64,000 nt of DNA from positions 95,378 to 159,377 of the forward strand of contig NZ_DATBKY010000264.1 of the NCBI RefSeq assembly GCF_036555685.1, read 5' to 3'. The stretch's first letter is position 1; every line of letters starts with the position of its first letter. The notes under the pieces are model-generated. The model saw nothing but the letters and a program-made list of their open reading frames with translations. It did not search any database and was not told the DNA's origin. The position numbers were made by a program, and so were the translations under genes. This document shows, piece by piece, positions 49,685 through 60,223 of the stretch. The stretch comes from Actinophytocola sp036555685. GTDB taxonomy: Bacteria; Actinomycetota; Actinomycetes; Mycobacteriales; Pseudonocardiaceae.

Positions 49685-52016
49685 CGGCCGCGCCACCCCG
49701 GTCGTACATGTGCAGCCGCAGCTCCGAGCAGTACCGCCGGCCCTCGGAGTCCGTCAGCCAGGCCTGGTCCGGCGTCGGCAGCATCTCGGTCACCACGACG
49801 CTCGTGTCGTCGCCGCCCGTGCGCCGGGCCGAGCGCAGCAGCGTGCAGAGGATGCGGGTGAACACCGGGCTCGTGAGGTCGACGAAGCACGGTTTGATCT
49901 CCGTGCCGACCCGGACGAAGACCCGCTGCGGCAGGCCGAGCGCGCGGCCCCACCGGCGCACGGCGAGGTAGCGGTCCCGCTCGCCGGAGACGTCCGCGAG
50001 CCCGGTCTCCGCGACCGTGCAGCGCCACGTCCGCCGGACGAGCACCAGTCCGTCGACGCTGATCCGCGGCGTGTGCCCGTCGGTGCCGGCGAGCTTCCAC
50101 GTGTCGAACGCGTGCGTGCCGACGAAGTCGGCGAACATCTCCATCAGCGGCCACTGCCGGCCGTCGGGCGCGCGCGCCACGAGCTCGCCGTCGGTGTCGA
50201 TGTCGGTGTCGTCGTCCGTGGTGACGGTCAGCGCGGTGATCGGCAGCAGCCGGTCCGGGTCGGCGCCGGGCGCGGGCGTGAAGCCGAGCTGCACGTCGTC
50301 GGCGCCGTACATCCAGTCGGCGTTGCGCGCGCACTGCCGCGGCCAGTCCGCCGGCACCAGCGGGTGCGCGCGGCTGAACGGGACGTCGGCGCGCATCGCG
50401 GCGAGCAGCCGGGCCTCGTCGTCGTGGCCAACGCGGAAGAAGTCGGTGTCCAGGGCGGGCATGCCCATGTGCACCTCGCCGAGCACGACCGTGAACTCGC
50501 CGCGGGCCAGCGCGTCCGCGCTCGGCGCGCACAGGTGCACGTCCGGTGACTGCAGCCGCGAGGTCGCCCAGCCGGGGGCGACCGCGTCGAACTCCTTGCG
50601 GACGGCCGCGGTCAGCTCGCCGCTGGTGAGCTCGAGCCGCTCGGTGCCCGGCGCGATCTCGTCCAGCCCGAGCACCTTCGTCCAGCGCCGGCCGAACTCC
50701 TCGACCACCGCGTCGGCCGGCCGGTCGGTGCCGAAGAACAGGCCCAGGCCCAGGTACCACAGCTGGGCGAACGGCACCTCCGCCGTGCCGAGCTCCGCCG
50801 ACAGCTCCGTGTAGAGGCGGGTCAGCTCGGCGCGGTAGGTGTCCGACAGCGTGCTCGTCAGCCACCGGGTGGAGCGCAGCAGCGGGTCCAGCGGCGCGAG
50901 GGCCGCCAGCACCTCGCGGCCGAACGTGAACCGCGCGTCGCGGGTGGTCTCCAGGTGGCACAGCGTCCGGCCGGCGTAGGTCTCGCCGTCTCGGTGGTGG
51001 GTGTCGAGCCCGGTGATCGCGGTGAACTCCGCCTCCATGGCGGTCATGGCCGCGGCCACCGCGTCGGGCCCCTCGGCGGCGGCGAGCGCGTCCTTCGTCG
51101 CCCGGAACCGCGAGAGGATCTCCTGCGCTCGCTCCCGCGCCGGCTCGTCGCCGATCGCCGCCACCTGGTCGGCGAGCGCGGACTCCGCGGCCAGGTTCAT
51201 CGGCAGCACGAACTCCCACCGCACGATCTCCTGCTGCACGTACTGGTCGAGCGTCGCGTACACGTCGGCCTCGCGGCGCGCGTCCGCGTCGGCCACGCAC
51301 GCGAGCGCCACGTCCCGCGCGGTGGCCCGGCCGTCGCATCTGGACAGTACGGCGGCCTGCGCCGCGGACAGCTCGGTGGGCGGCCGGTTCGGGGTGGCGA
51401 GCCGGCGACCGTCCACCCACAGGTGCGGCTGCAGCGTGACGCGCAGCCATGGGCGCACGGCCGGGTCGGCCGCGATGCGCTCGGCCACCGCAACGAGTGC
51501 CCACCATTCGAAGAACACCCGCCGCACGCGGGTCAGGCCGGCCCCGTGGCCGCCGCTCACCAGCGGCGCGTCCGCGTCGACGGTGACCCAGCACATCGGA
51601 CCGAAGAAGCCGATCGTGTCGTTCTTGCCGCTGTAGCGCTGGGCGTACTTCGCGACGACCTCCTCGCGACGGCGCCTGCGCTCGTTCCGCCGCGCCGCCG
51701 GCCCGTCGCGCACCACGCCGGCCGGGCCGTTGAGCGCGTTGGGGTTCTGCCACACGATCGCCTCGCGGAAGCGCGGGTCGGCCGAGATGTCGTAGACCGC
51801 CTGGCCCAGCTCGGCGGTGGCCCGGTCGAACGCCGCGGCGTACGCGTCCGCGTCCGCCTCCCCGTCGAGGTACGCGTCGGCCACCGCCGCGCACGCGGGC
51901 GCGGCGAAGCTCTCCAGCACGTCCACCGGGAAGCCGGCCGAGCGCAGCAGCCCGTCGCGCCACACCCGCCACTCGGTTCCGGGCAGCTCGGTCAGGTGCG
52001 GTGCGTCGTCGCTCAT
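49677..52016 (-). CDS. LanB-like (lantibiotic dehydratase-family) stand-alone protein
   Basis: A 779-residue protein, clearly paralogous along its whole length to residues ~252-1023 of the next gene. The N-terminal half has 'LPGTEWRVWRDGLLRSAGFP', 'AIVWQNPNAL', 'RYSGKNDTIGFFGPMCWVTVD' (~127-147). The C-terminal part has 'SPDVHLCAPSADALARGEFTVVLGEVH' and 'VGTEIKPCFVDLTSPVFTRILCTLLR'. The family includes RiPP dehydratases that use glutamyl-tRNA and, as shorter relatives, tRNA-dependent amino acid ligases (PEARLs). There is no precursor peptide or LanC here. A role acting on carrier-bound intermediates is inference. GGAGGAG precedes ATG 52016; ATGA overlap with the KS gene. Confidence 0.8.
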   Translation of the reverse strand: MSDDAPHLTELPGTEWRVWRDGLLRSAGFPVDVLESFAAPACAAVADAYLDGEADADAYAAAFDRATAELGQAVYDISADPRFREAIVWQNPNALNGPAGVVRDGPAARRNERRRRREEVVAKYAQRYSGKNDTIGFFGPMCWVTVDADAPLVSGGHGAGLTRVRRVFFEWWALVAVAERIAADPAVRPWLRVTLQPHLWVDGRRLATPNRPPTELSAAQAAVLSRCDGRATARDVALACVADADARREADVYATLDQYVQQEIVRWEFVLPMNLAAESALADQVAAIGDEPARERAQEILSRFRATKDALAAAEGPDAVAAAMTAMEAEFTAITGLDTHHRDGETYAGRTLCHLETTRDARFTFGREVLAALAPLDPLLRSTRWLTSTLSDTYRAELTRLYTELSAELGTAEVPFAQLWYLGLGLFFGTDRPADAVVEEFGRRWTKVLGLDEIAPGTERLELTSGELTAAVRKEFDAVAPGWATSRLQSPDVHLCAPSADALARGEFTVVLGEVHMGMPALDTDFFRVGHDDEARLLAAMRADVPFSRAHPLVPADWPRQCARNADWMYGADDVQLGFTPAPGADPDRLLPITALTVTTDDDTDIDTDGELVARAPDGRQWPLMEMFADFVGTHAFDTWKLAGTDGHTPRISVDGLVLVRRTWRCTVAETGLADVSGERDRYLAVRRWGRALGLPQRVFVRVGTEIKPCFVDLTSPVFTRILCTLLRSARRTGGDDTSVVVTEMLPTPDQAWLTDSEGRRYCSELRLHMYDRGGAADG

Positions 52017-53397
52017 GGGCGCTCCTCCGGTCGGCGTGCGGGGTCGATCCAGTGCCGCCGACGACGGAACCGGGGGAGCGGCCGGCGGGGCCGCTCGCCC
52101 TGCCCGGGGACGTGCTCGACGATCACGTGGGCGTTGGTGCCGCCCAGGCCGAACGAGCTCACCCCGGCCCGGCGCACCGCATGCCCGGCCGGCCACTTGG
52201 CGAGCTCGGTGTTGACGTAGAACGGCCCGCCGGTCAGGTCGATCTCGGGGTTGGGCTCGGTGAAGTGCAGCAGCGGCGGGATGAGGCCCTCGCGGACCGC
52301 GCAGACCGCTTTGACCAGGCCCACCACGCCGGCGGCCGCGTCGAGGTTGCCGATGTTGGTCTTCGCCGAGCCGAGCGCGCAGAAGCCGGTCGCCCGCGTG
52401 CGGAAGGCGCGGGCGAGCGCGGCGGCCTCGAGGGCGTCGCCGACGGCCGTCCCGCTGCCGTGCGCCTCGACCAGCCCGATCGACTCCGGCTCGATCCCGG
52501 CGCCGGCCAGGGCCTCGACCACCACCGCGGCCTGGCCGTCGCGGCCCGGCGCGGTGAAGCCGGCGCGGCGGGCGCCGTCGTTGTTGACCGCCCAGCTCCG
52601 CAGCACGGCGTCCACGTGGTCGCCGTCCTCGACCGCGTCGGCCAGGCGCTTGAGCACCACCGCGCCCGCCCCGTTGCCGAACACCATGCCGTTCGCGGCC
52701 GCGTCGAACGCGCGGCAGACGCCGTCGGGCGACAGCGAACCGCCCGGCCGGTACCGGTAGCCGGCTTGGTCGGTGGCGATGACCGCGGCCCCGCCGGCGA
52801 GCGCGACGTCGCAGCGGAAGTCGAGCAGGTTCTGCGCCGCCTCGCAGACCGCGACGAGCGAGGACGAGCACGCGGTCTGCACCGCCACGGCGGGACCCGT
52901 GAGCCCGAGCTTGTAGGCCACCCGGGCCGGCATGAAGTCCGGCGTGCTGCCCGGGATCGCGTCCTCCCACTGCGCGCGGGGCAGGTGGTCGAGCACGTGG
53001 AACAGGAAGTACCGGCTGGCCGCCGCGCCCGCGAACACGCCGACCGTGCCGTCCGACGCGGCCGGGTCGTGGCCCGCGTCGGCGAGCGCGGTGGCGGCCA
53101 CCTCGAGAAACAGCCGGTGCTGCGGGTCGACGCGGGCAGCCTCCTCGTCGGTGTAGTGGAAGTACTCGGCGTCGAAGTCGGCCAGCCCGTCGAGACGGCC
53201 GTATACCGGCACGTAGTACGAATCGGCCGCAGCCGCATCGTCCACACCGGACTCGCGGAGCCCGGTGCCGCGGTGCACGGAGTCGACCCCGTCGAGCTGG
53301 TTGCGCCAGAACGTCGCCACGTCCGCCGCTCCGGGCACCCGGCAGGCCATGCCGACGACCGCGATGGCGTCCTCGAGCTCGTCGTCCACGGTGGCGG

Positions 53398-53401
<4 letters not shown>
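52013..53401 (-). CDS. Free-standing type I ketosynthase with altered catalytic triad
   Basis: A 462-residue KS domain alone, with type I sequence character. It has 'AIAVVGMACRVPGAADVATFWRN', Cys178 in 'VQTACSSSLVA' and His314 in 'EAHGSGTAVGD', but the second His is replaced: 'KTNIGNLDAAAG' has Asn352 where 'N-x-G-H' is expected. 'FGLGGTNAHVIVEHVPG' and a short C-terminal linker 'RFRRRRHWIDP' resemble the KS-to-AT linker, as if the AT had been lost. It may transfer acyl chains or condense without decarboxylation. GTG start within the GTGA stop of A-PCP and an ATGA overlap with the LanB-like gene imply tight co-expression. Confidence 0.88.
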
Positions 53402-55272
<1,871 letters not shown>

Positions 55273-55292
55273 GTCGCGCGCGCGTTCGTTCC

Positions 55293-56708
55293 TCAGCCGA
55301 GCACCGCCGCCGCGACGTCGGCCGCGGACTCGACGGTGGATGTCGTGGTCAGGTCCAGCGGCTGGTAGTCGGTCGTCGCGTACCAGCCGGAGCCGTGTAC
55401 CACGACGTCCGCGCCGGGCTCGACCAGCCCGCGGTCGATCGCGTTGCACACGCCGGTCATGGCCATCACCAGCGACCACTCCCGCAGTGTCCGGAAGTCC
55501 GCCGGCAGCCCGCGCTCGTGGTCGGCAAGCCGCGCGCGGATGGCCGGGTACCGCTCGAGGCACTCGTGCAGCGACACCACGATCCCGTCGCCGCCGAACC
55601 GGCCGATGATGTCGTTCATCTCGGTCGTGGTGACCGGCCGGCGGGTGTAGAAGGTCGGGTCCAGCACCTCGTCTGGGTCGTGGATCGTCGCGGGGAAGTG
55701 CGGTTCGGGGGCGTCGGCGTCCTGGTGGTACAGGCCGGTCACCGGATCGCGCCGGTAGCCGGGCAGCTTGTCCCGGTCGAAGCAGCCGTACCGCAACGAG
55801 AGGACCATGTCCGAGGTCGCCATGTGCTGGACCAGCAGGCTCGCCGGCCGCGACGCCGCGCTCGCCTGGCCGCCGCTCTCGAGCACCGCGCGGCCGCGGT
55901 GGTAGCCGAGCAGGCCGAACGCGCTGGAGACGGCGTGCGCGTGCAAGCGCGGGCGGTCCGCCGCGTCGGTGGGGTCGGCGTCCTGCTCGAAGTAGGCGCG
56001 CGCCGTGTCGGCCACGAGGTAGTTGGTCAGCTCGAGGGAGAACCACAGGTTGGTGCCGCGTCGCTTCAGCTCCGCGGCGTGCGTGTCGACGAACTCGCGG
56101 CCGATGCGCTTGACGGCCTCGGGCTCGGCACCCGGGTAGAGCAGCAGCGGGTTCAGCTCGCGCAGCCCCGGGTCGGTCGACAGGCGGCTCGCGCGCAGCT
56201 TGTCCCGGCAGGACCAGGGCGCGAGGATCACCACCCGCAGCTGGTCCGGGTCCACCAGCTTCGCCTCGATCGCGCGCAGGACGGCGTCGCGCAGCGCCGT
56301 GCCCTTGTTCGCGGACGTGGGGGAGAAGATCGTCACGGGCTCGCCGGTGCGGCGGATGTACTCGACCGCGCGGGCCACGATCAGCAGCGAGGGGAACGTC
56401 TTCGTCGTGTGCGTGCCGGGGTTGCCGGCCAGGTCGAGCAGGGACAGCCGGTGCCCGGCGTACTCGCCGAGCGAGCGCCAGCCGACGGTCGCCGCGGAGT
56501 AGTACTCGCGCACCGCGTCGGTGAGCTCCGGCAGCGCGAACCCGGGCGAGAACCTTGCCGGGTCACCGGTCACCGGGGCGGGGTCGGCCACGCACGCGGC
56601 GACCGAGCGAGGCATCAGGTCCAGGTAGTCGGTCAGCAGGTTGCCGGACGTCGTCGGGGTCGCCTCGATCGTCGCGGTGCCACCGGCTGCCGGCGGGTCT
56701 GAGATCAT
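55293..56708 (-). CDS. PLP fold-type II (threonine-synthase-like) enzyme of the biosynthetic operon
   Basis: A 471-residue protein with no name I can give with certainty; it resembles DUF6002-type proteins of actinomycete clusters. Fold-type II hallmarks can be read: a probable PLP lysine Lys103 in 'NPGTHTTKTFPSLL', then ~25 residues later a phosphate-contact loop 'PTSANKGTALRDAV' (Asn134), and near the C-terminus 'GADVVVHGSGW' (435-442), comparable to the threonine synthase 'VVVLTGxGxKD' loop. This suggests beta- or gamma-replacement/elimination on an amino acid. GAAGGGA precedes ATG 56708. It lies 23 bases after the dehydrogenase and 20 before A-PCP, so it probably makes the amino acid that A-PCP loads. 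Confidence 0.65.
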   Translation of the reverse strand: MISDPPAAGGTATIEATPTTSGNLLTDYLDLMPRSVAACVADPAPVTGDPARFSPGFALPELTDAVREYYSAATVGWRSLGEYAGHRLSLLDLAGNPGTHTTKTFPSLLIVARAVEYIRRTGEPVTIFSPTSANKGTALRDAVLRAIEAKLVDPDQLRVVILAPWSCRDKLRASRLSTDPGLRELNPLLLYPGAEPEAVKRIGREFVDTHAAELKRRGTNLWFSLELTNYLVADTARAYFEQDADPTDAADRPRLHAHAVSSAFGLLGYHRGRAVLESGGQASAASRPASLLVQHMATSDMVLSLRYGCFDRDKLPGYRRDPVTGLYHQDADAPEPHFPATIHDPDEVLDPTFYTRRPVTTTEMNDIIGRFGGDGIVVSLHECLERYPAIRARLADHERGLPADFRTLREWSLVMAMTGVCNAIDRGLVEPGADVVVHGSGWYATTDYQPLDLTTTSTVESAADVAAAVLG

Positions 56709-56731
56709 CAGTGTCCCTTCATTGGCCCTGT

Positions 56732-57811
56732 TCAGGCGGTCTGCGCTGGGTCGGTGGGTTCGGTGCGGAGCTCGGCGCGAAGGGCCAGCAGGTCCCGGCA
56801 GACGCCGGACAGCTCGGCCGCGCCGAAGCTGTGGCGGCCGGCCATCGCCGGCGGCAGCGCGGCCACGGCGGCCGGTTCGAAGTGGACCTTGCCGTCCTCG
56901 ACGCGCACGCCGTCGCGGCGTGCGGCGGCGGCGTTGAACGCGATCGCCTCGGCCTCGGTGACGCCCGCCGGCAACCGCAGCGACACCCGGCCGGCGGCGA
57001 GCCGGACGGGGTAGCCGCCGGGCAGGCCGTTCGGCCCGGGCACGTGGGTGTCGGTGTCCGCGCCGGTGAGCAGGGCGGAGAGGACGAGCGCGGCGGTGAG
57101 GCCGGTGACGCGGTTGAGCAGGGCGCGGTCGGTGGCGCGCTGTGTCGCGAGCAGGGCGGTGACGTCGGGTAGCGGCGTGTCGTCGAGCCACGCCCGCGCC
57201 TCGTTCGCCGCCTCGTGGGGGGCGTGCAGGTGGGCGTGGTGGGCGAGCAGGTGTAACCGGCGCTGGTCGGGCAGGCCGAGCGCGGCCTGCAGGGAGGCGG
57301 CCAGCGTGCCGGCGTTGCCGACGCCGCAGAGAACGGGGATGCCGAGCGCGGCGAGCACCGGGTTGACCGCGTCGGGGAAGCAGGCGTTGACCAGCCACGC
57401 GCCGGGACGGTGTGCCTCGGTCAGCCGGCCGACGCGGGCGGCGATGTCCGCGTGCAGCGGCAGTGCCAGGCCGAACCCGGCGCGGGCCAGCAGGTCGGTC
57501 CACGCGGACGGCGTGGCCGACCGTTCCCACGGCGACTGATGTGACGCGCAGACGTAGACGCCGGCGGGCCGGGTCTCGGCGAGGATGCCGGCGAGGTGGT
57601 CGTCGGTGCCGGCGACGGCCGGCTGGAAGGTGACGCGGGTGCCGTCGAGTGCGGCCCGGGTGCCGGACAGGTAGCAGACCCCGTCCGCCTTGCCGCGGGT
57701 ACGGCCGACCACGACCACGTCGAGGGGTTCGGGGGAGACGGTGGCGAGAGCGTCGCACGTCGCGTGTGCCAGTGACCCGGTACCGATGACGACGAGGGAC
57801 GCTCCGGTCAT
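56732..57811 (-). CDS. Rossmann-fold NAD(P)-dependent dehydrogenase, LDH/MDH-like
   Basis: A 359-residue protein. It has an N-terminal nucleotide motif 'LVVIGTGSLAHATCDALA', then 'DVVVVGRTRGKADGV' and a long helical C-terminal half. 'AWLVNACFPDAVNPVLAALGIPVLCGVGNAGTLAASLQAALG' follows the 'vtNPvd......p...v.G.gt.lds.R' pattern of lactate/malate dehydrogenases, and 'HLLAHHAHLHAPHEAA' may carry the catalytic His. It may also be compared with saccharopine or opine dehydrogenases. As first gene of the operon it probably makes or reduces a keto or imine precursor. Its ATG sits in the stop of a 13-residue leader ORF. Confidence 0.6.
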   Translation of the reverse strand: MTGASLVVIGTGSLAHATCDALATVSPEPLDVVVVGRTRGKADGVCYLSGTRAALDGTRVTFQPAVAGTDDHLAGILAETRPAGVYVCASHQSPWERSATPSAWTDLLARAGFGLALPLHADIAARVGRLTEAHRPGAWLVNACFPDAVNPVLAALGIPVLCGVGNAGTLAASLQAALGLPDQRRLHLLAHHAHLHAPHEAANEARAWLDDTPLPDVTALLATQRATDRALLNRVTGLTAALVLSALLTGADTDTHVPGPNGLPGGYPVRLAAGRVSLRLPAGVTEAEAIAFNAAAARRDGVRVEDGKVHFEPAAVAALPPAMAGRHSFGAAELSGVCRDLLALRAELRTEPTDPAQTA

Positions 57812-57849
57812 AAGCGGGTGTCCTCGACCTCGCTGAACCGGTTACTCAC
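57808..57849 (-). CDS. Putative 13-residue leader ORF coupled to the operon
   Basis: GTG 57849 starts VSNRFSEVEDTRL and stops at TGA 57808, sharing ATGA with the dehydrogenase start. A GGAGGG ribosome site lies 8 bases before the GTG, while the dehydrogenase has no site of its own nearby. It is therefore likely to be translated and to couple initiation of the first enzyme. Its sequence is not Thr/Trp/His-rich, so it is not a classical attenuator. It is too short for a RiPP precursor. Confidence 0.45.
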   Translation of the reverse strand: MSNRFSEVEDTRL

Positions 57850-58077
57850 GTCCGCATCCCTCCAACCCGCGCGGTGGAGGATTCTTACATGTTCGGCCCT
57901 TTGAACAGAAGTATTGTTACAGCGATCGGGTGAGTTATTTACTCCAACGAGAAACCGCGCGCCGAACCGTCCGTAGTGGAGGTTGTCACGCAGCGTCCAC
58001 GACCGGAATTCCAGTTCGGACAGATCCCGGACATTGCGGCGTTTCCGGATAATCCGGCGCGGCGTCGTCCGTGGTGC
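57850..58077 (-). promoter_or_regulatory. Upstream control region of the biosynthetic operon
   Basis: The region between the leader ORF and DUF742 includes an AT-rich patch (57881-57960) in which TGTAACAAT on the minus strand (57913-57921) resembles an extended -10. CCTCCA (57859-57864) and TGGAGG (57875-57880) form an inverted repeat that could occlude the leader ribosome site. CCGGATAATCCGG (58045-58057) is a perfect 6-bp-arm palindrome close to the DUF742 stop. No regulator gene lies inside the operon. Confidence 0.45.
58045..58057. repeat. Palindrome CCGGATAATCCGG
   Basis: Six-bp arms around a central A, perfect, 21 bases after the end of the DUF742 gene on its strand and about 200 bases upstream of the operon leader. 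It could be a repressor site or a weak terminator. Only the symmetry supports it. Confidence 0.4.
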
Positions 58078-58665
58078 TCAGAGGTGGCGCAGGCCGTTGC
58101 GGACCCGCTCCATGAGGTCCATCGACGGCGAGTCCGTCGGCGCGTCGTTCGAACACTGCACCAGCAGGCCGAGATGGAGCATGTCGGCGATGATCACGCG
58201 CGCGCTGCCGATCGGCAGCCTGGTGTAGGCGGCGATCTCGGCCACCGACCGCGGCTCGGCGGACAGCGTGTGCACCTGCTTGTGCTCGGGCGAGAGGCGG
58301 GTGCGCTCGGTGTCGATCGGCACGCCGATCACGAGCGCCTCCATCGCGAGGTCGGCGTCGGCGTGGGTGCGGCCGCCGGTGCGCACGTACGGGCGGAGCA
58401 GCATGCTCTCGTCGATGACCGTGCCGATCTCGGCGACGTAGGCTGCCACGGACTCGGCCGTGGAGGGGGTGAGCTGGGTCGGGACGATGAGGGAGTCCTC
58501 TTTCTCGACCTCGGTGACGATCTGAATCGGTTGAGTGATCTCTTCCGGCTCCAGCACGTCATCGTGGTCCAGACGCTCCTCCTCCGCCGGTGGTTGCTGC
58601 TGGGCTTCCGCAGCATCGTCCGGCTCGCCGTCCGATCGCGAGCCGTACATGCCGAACAGATCCAC
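58078..58665 (-). CDS. DUF742-family protein without its usual conservon partners
   Basis: A 195-residue protein. The first ~75 residues are acidic/Gln-rich and probably disordered. Residues ~85-195 form the DUF742 winged-helix-like domain ('LLRPYVRTGGRTHADADLAMEALVIG', 'HKQVHTLSAEPRSVAEIAAYTRLPIGSARVIIADMLHLGLL', C-terminal 'MERVRNGLRHL'). DUF742 proteins usually stand in the cvn operon with a sensor kinase, a roadblock protein and a small GTPase; none is here. It follows the NCS2 permease by 25 bases. GTG 58665 was taken; ATG 58650 is possible. It may regulate through a partner encoded elsewhere. Confidence 0.88.
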   Translation of the reverse strand: MDLFGMYGSRSDGEPDDAAEAQQQPPAEEERLDHDDVLEPEEITQPIQIVTEVEKEDSLIVPTQLTPSTAESVAAYVAEIGTVIDESMLLRPYVRTGGRTHADADLAMEALVIGVPIDTERTRLSPEHKQVHTLSAEPRSVAEIAAYTRLPIGSARVIIADMLHLGLLVQCSNDAPTDSPSMDLMERVRNGLRHL

Positions 58666-58690
58666 AGGCGCCCACTCTGGCCGACCTCTG

Positions 58691-60223
58691 TCAGCCTCCG
58701 ATTCCGAACAATTCCCTCAAAGGATGCACCGCGAAGTAGAGAAGGAACAAGAAGGACACGACCCAGAGCAGCGCGTGGATCTCCCGCGCCCGTCCCTGGA
58801 ACGTCCGCAGGACGACGTAGCTGATCAGGCCGGTGCCGACGCCCACCGAGATCGAGTAGGTGAACGGCATCAGCACGGCGGTCAGCAGTGCGGGGACCAC
58901 GATCGCCACGTCGGTGAAGTTGATCCGCCGGATCTGCGAGACCATCGCCAGGCCGACCACCACCAGCGCCGGGGTCGCCGCCTCGAACGGGATGATCGTC
59001 ACCAGCGGCGTGCTGAACATCGCGACGAGGAACAGCCCGCCGGTGACGAGGCTCGCGATTCCCGTTCGCGCGCCCTCTCCGATACCCGCGGACGACTCGA
59101 TGTAGGCCGTGTTCGACGAGCTGGACGCCAGGCCGCCGGCCGTCGCGGCGAGCGAGTCGACGAACAGGACGCGGCCGACCCCGGGGATGTGCCCCTGCTT
59201 GTCCATCAGGCCGGCCTGGCTGCTCAGGCCGACCACGGTGCCCATCGTGTCGAAGAAGTCCGACAGCAGCAGCGCGAACACGATCATCGTCGCGGCGAGC
59301 ACGCCGATCCGGGTGAAGCCGCCGACCACGTCGAAGTTCCCGAGCAGCTGCAGGTCGGGGAATGCGAACCAGTCCGTCGGCACCGTCGGCACGTTGAGGC
59401 GCCAGCCGGTCGGTGACGGCTGCCCGTCGACGATCGAGGGCCCCGGGTGGAAAACCGCTTCGAGAATGATCGCGAGAATGGTCGAGCTGATGATTCCGAT
59501 GATGATCGCGCCGCGCACCCGGCGCATCACCAGGATCGTGGTGACCGTGAGGCCGAAGATGAACACCATCGTCGGCCAGCCCTGAAGTTCACCGCCGATT
59601 CCGAATGTCACCGGCACAGTTGTTCCCGCGGCGTCGGGAATGCGCCGCACGATGCCGGAGTCGACAAGTCCGATGAACGCGATGAAAAGACCGATGCCGA
59701 CACTGATCGCGGTTTTGAGATCACCGGGAATGGCGTGCAGCACCGCGGTTCGAACCTTGGTCAGCACCAGCAGGATGACCAGCACGCCCTCGACGACGAC
59801 GAGACCCATCGCCTCGGGCCACGACATCTGGCTCGCCACGCCGACGGCGAGGAAGGAGTTGAACCCGAGGCCGACGGCGAGCGCGAACGGATACCGTCCG
59901 ATGAGGCCCATGAGGATGGTGAGGACACCCGCGGTGAGCGCCGTGACGCCGGCGACCGCGATCGTGCTCTCGCCGACGTCGTCACCACCCACGATCAGCG
60001 AGTCGTTCGCATCGACGACCGTGCCGATGATGAGCGGGTTGAGCACCACGATGTAGGACATCGCGAAGAAGGTCGCGAAGCCGCCGCGAACCTCGCGCCC
60101 GACTGTGGAGCCGCGTTCGGTGAGCCGGAAAAACGCGTCAACGGAACCGACCGGACGTCGCTGCCGATACGTCTCCGGCCTGTAGTCCTGCTGGGTATTC
60201 TGTTGTAGACGATCGGTGCTCAT
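58691..60223 (-). CDS. NCS2 purine permease (AzgA/GhxP-like)
   Basis: A 510-residue membrane transporter with about 13 hydrophobic segments. Family motifs are visible: 'GFATFFAMSYIVVLNPLI', 'YPFALAVGLGFNSFLAVGVA', 'LLLSDFFDTMGTVVGLSSQAGL', 'ASSSSNTAYIESSAGIGEGARTGIASLVTG'. The last is the AzgA signature for guanine/hypoxanthine/adenine-type carriers. It imports a nucleobase with protons. The N-terminal tail is Gln/Arg-rich. AGGAG lies 9 bases before ATG 60223. The upstream region has a LacI/PurR-like AAACGTTT core. Confidence 0.9.
   Translation of the reverse strand: MSTDRLQQNTQQDYRPETYRQRRPVGSVDAFFRLTERGSTVGREVRGGFATFFAMSYIVVLNPLIIGTVVDANDSLIVGGDDVGESTIAVAGVTALTAGVLTILMGLIGRYPFALAVGLGFNSFLAVGVASQMSWPEAMGLVVVEGVLVILLVLTKVRTAVLHAIPGDLKTAISVGIGLFIAFIGLVDSGIVRRIPDAAGTTVPVTFGIGGELQGWPTMVFIFGLTVTTILVMRRVRGAIIIGIISSTILAIILEAVFHPGPSIVDGQPSPTGWRLNVPTVPTDWFAFPDLQLLGNFDVVGGFTRIGVLAATMIVFALLLSDFFDTMGTVVGLSSQAGLMDKQGHIPGVGRVLFVDSLAATAGGLASSSSNTAYIESSAGIGEGARTGIASLVTGGLFLVAMFSTPLVTIIPFEAATPALVVVGLAMVSQIRRINFTDVAIVVPALLTAVLMPFTYSISVGVGTGLISYVVLRTFQGRAREIHALLWVVSFLFLLYFAVHPLRELFGIGG

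Noticed and set aside
46613..52016. Calling the locus a lanthipeptide cluster
   Set aside because: The LanB-like domains alone suggest it, but there is no precursor peptide, LanC or peptidase transporter, and the neighbours are PKS/NRPS genes.
58078..58665. A complete cvn (conservon) signalling operon
   Set aside because: Only DUF742 is present; no sensor kinase, roadblock protein or GTPase lies on either side.
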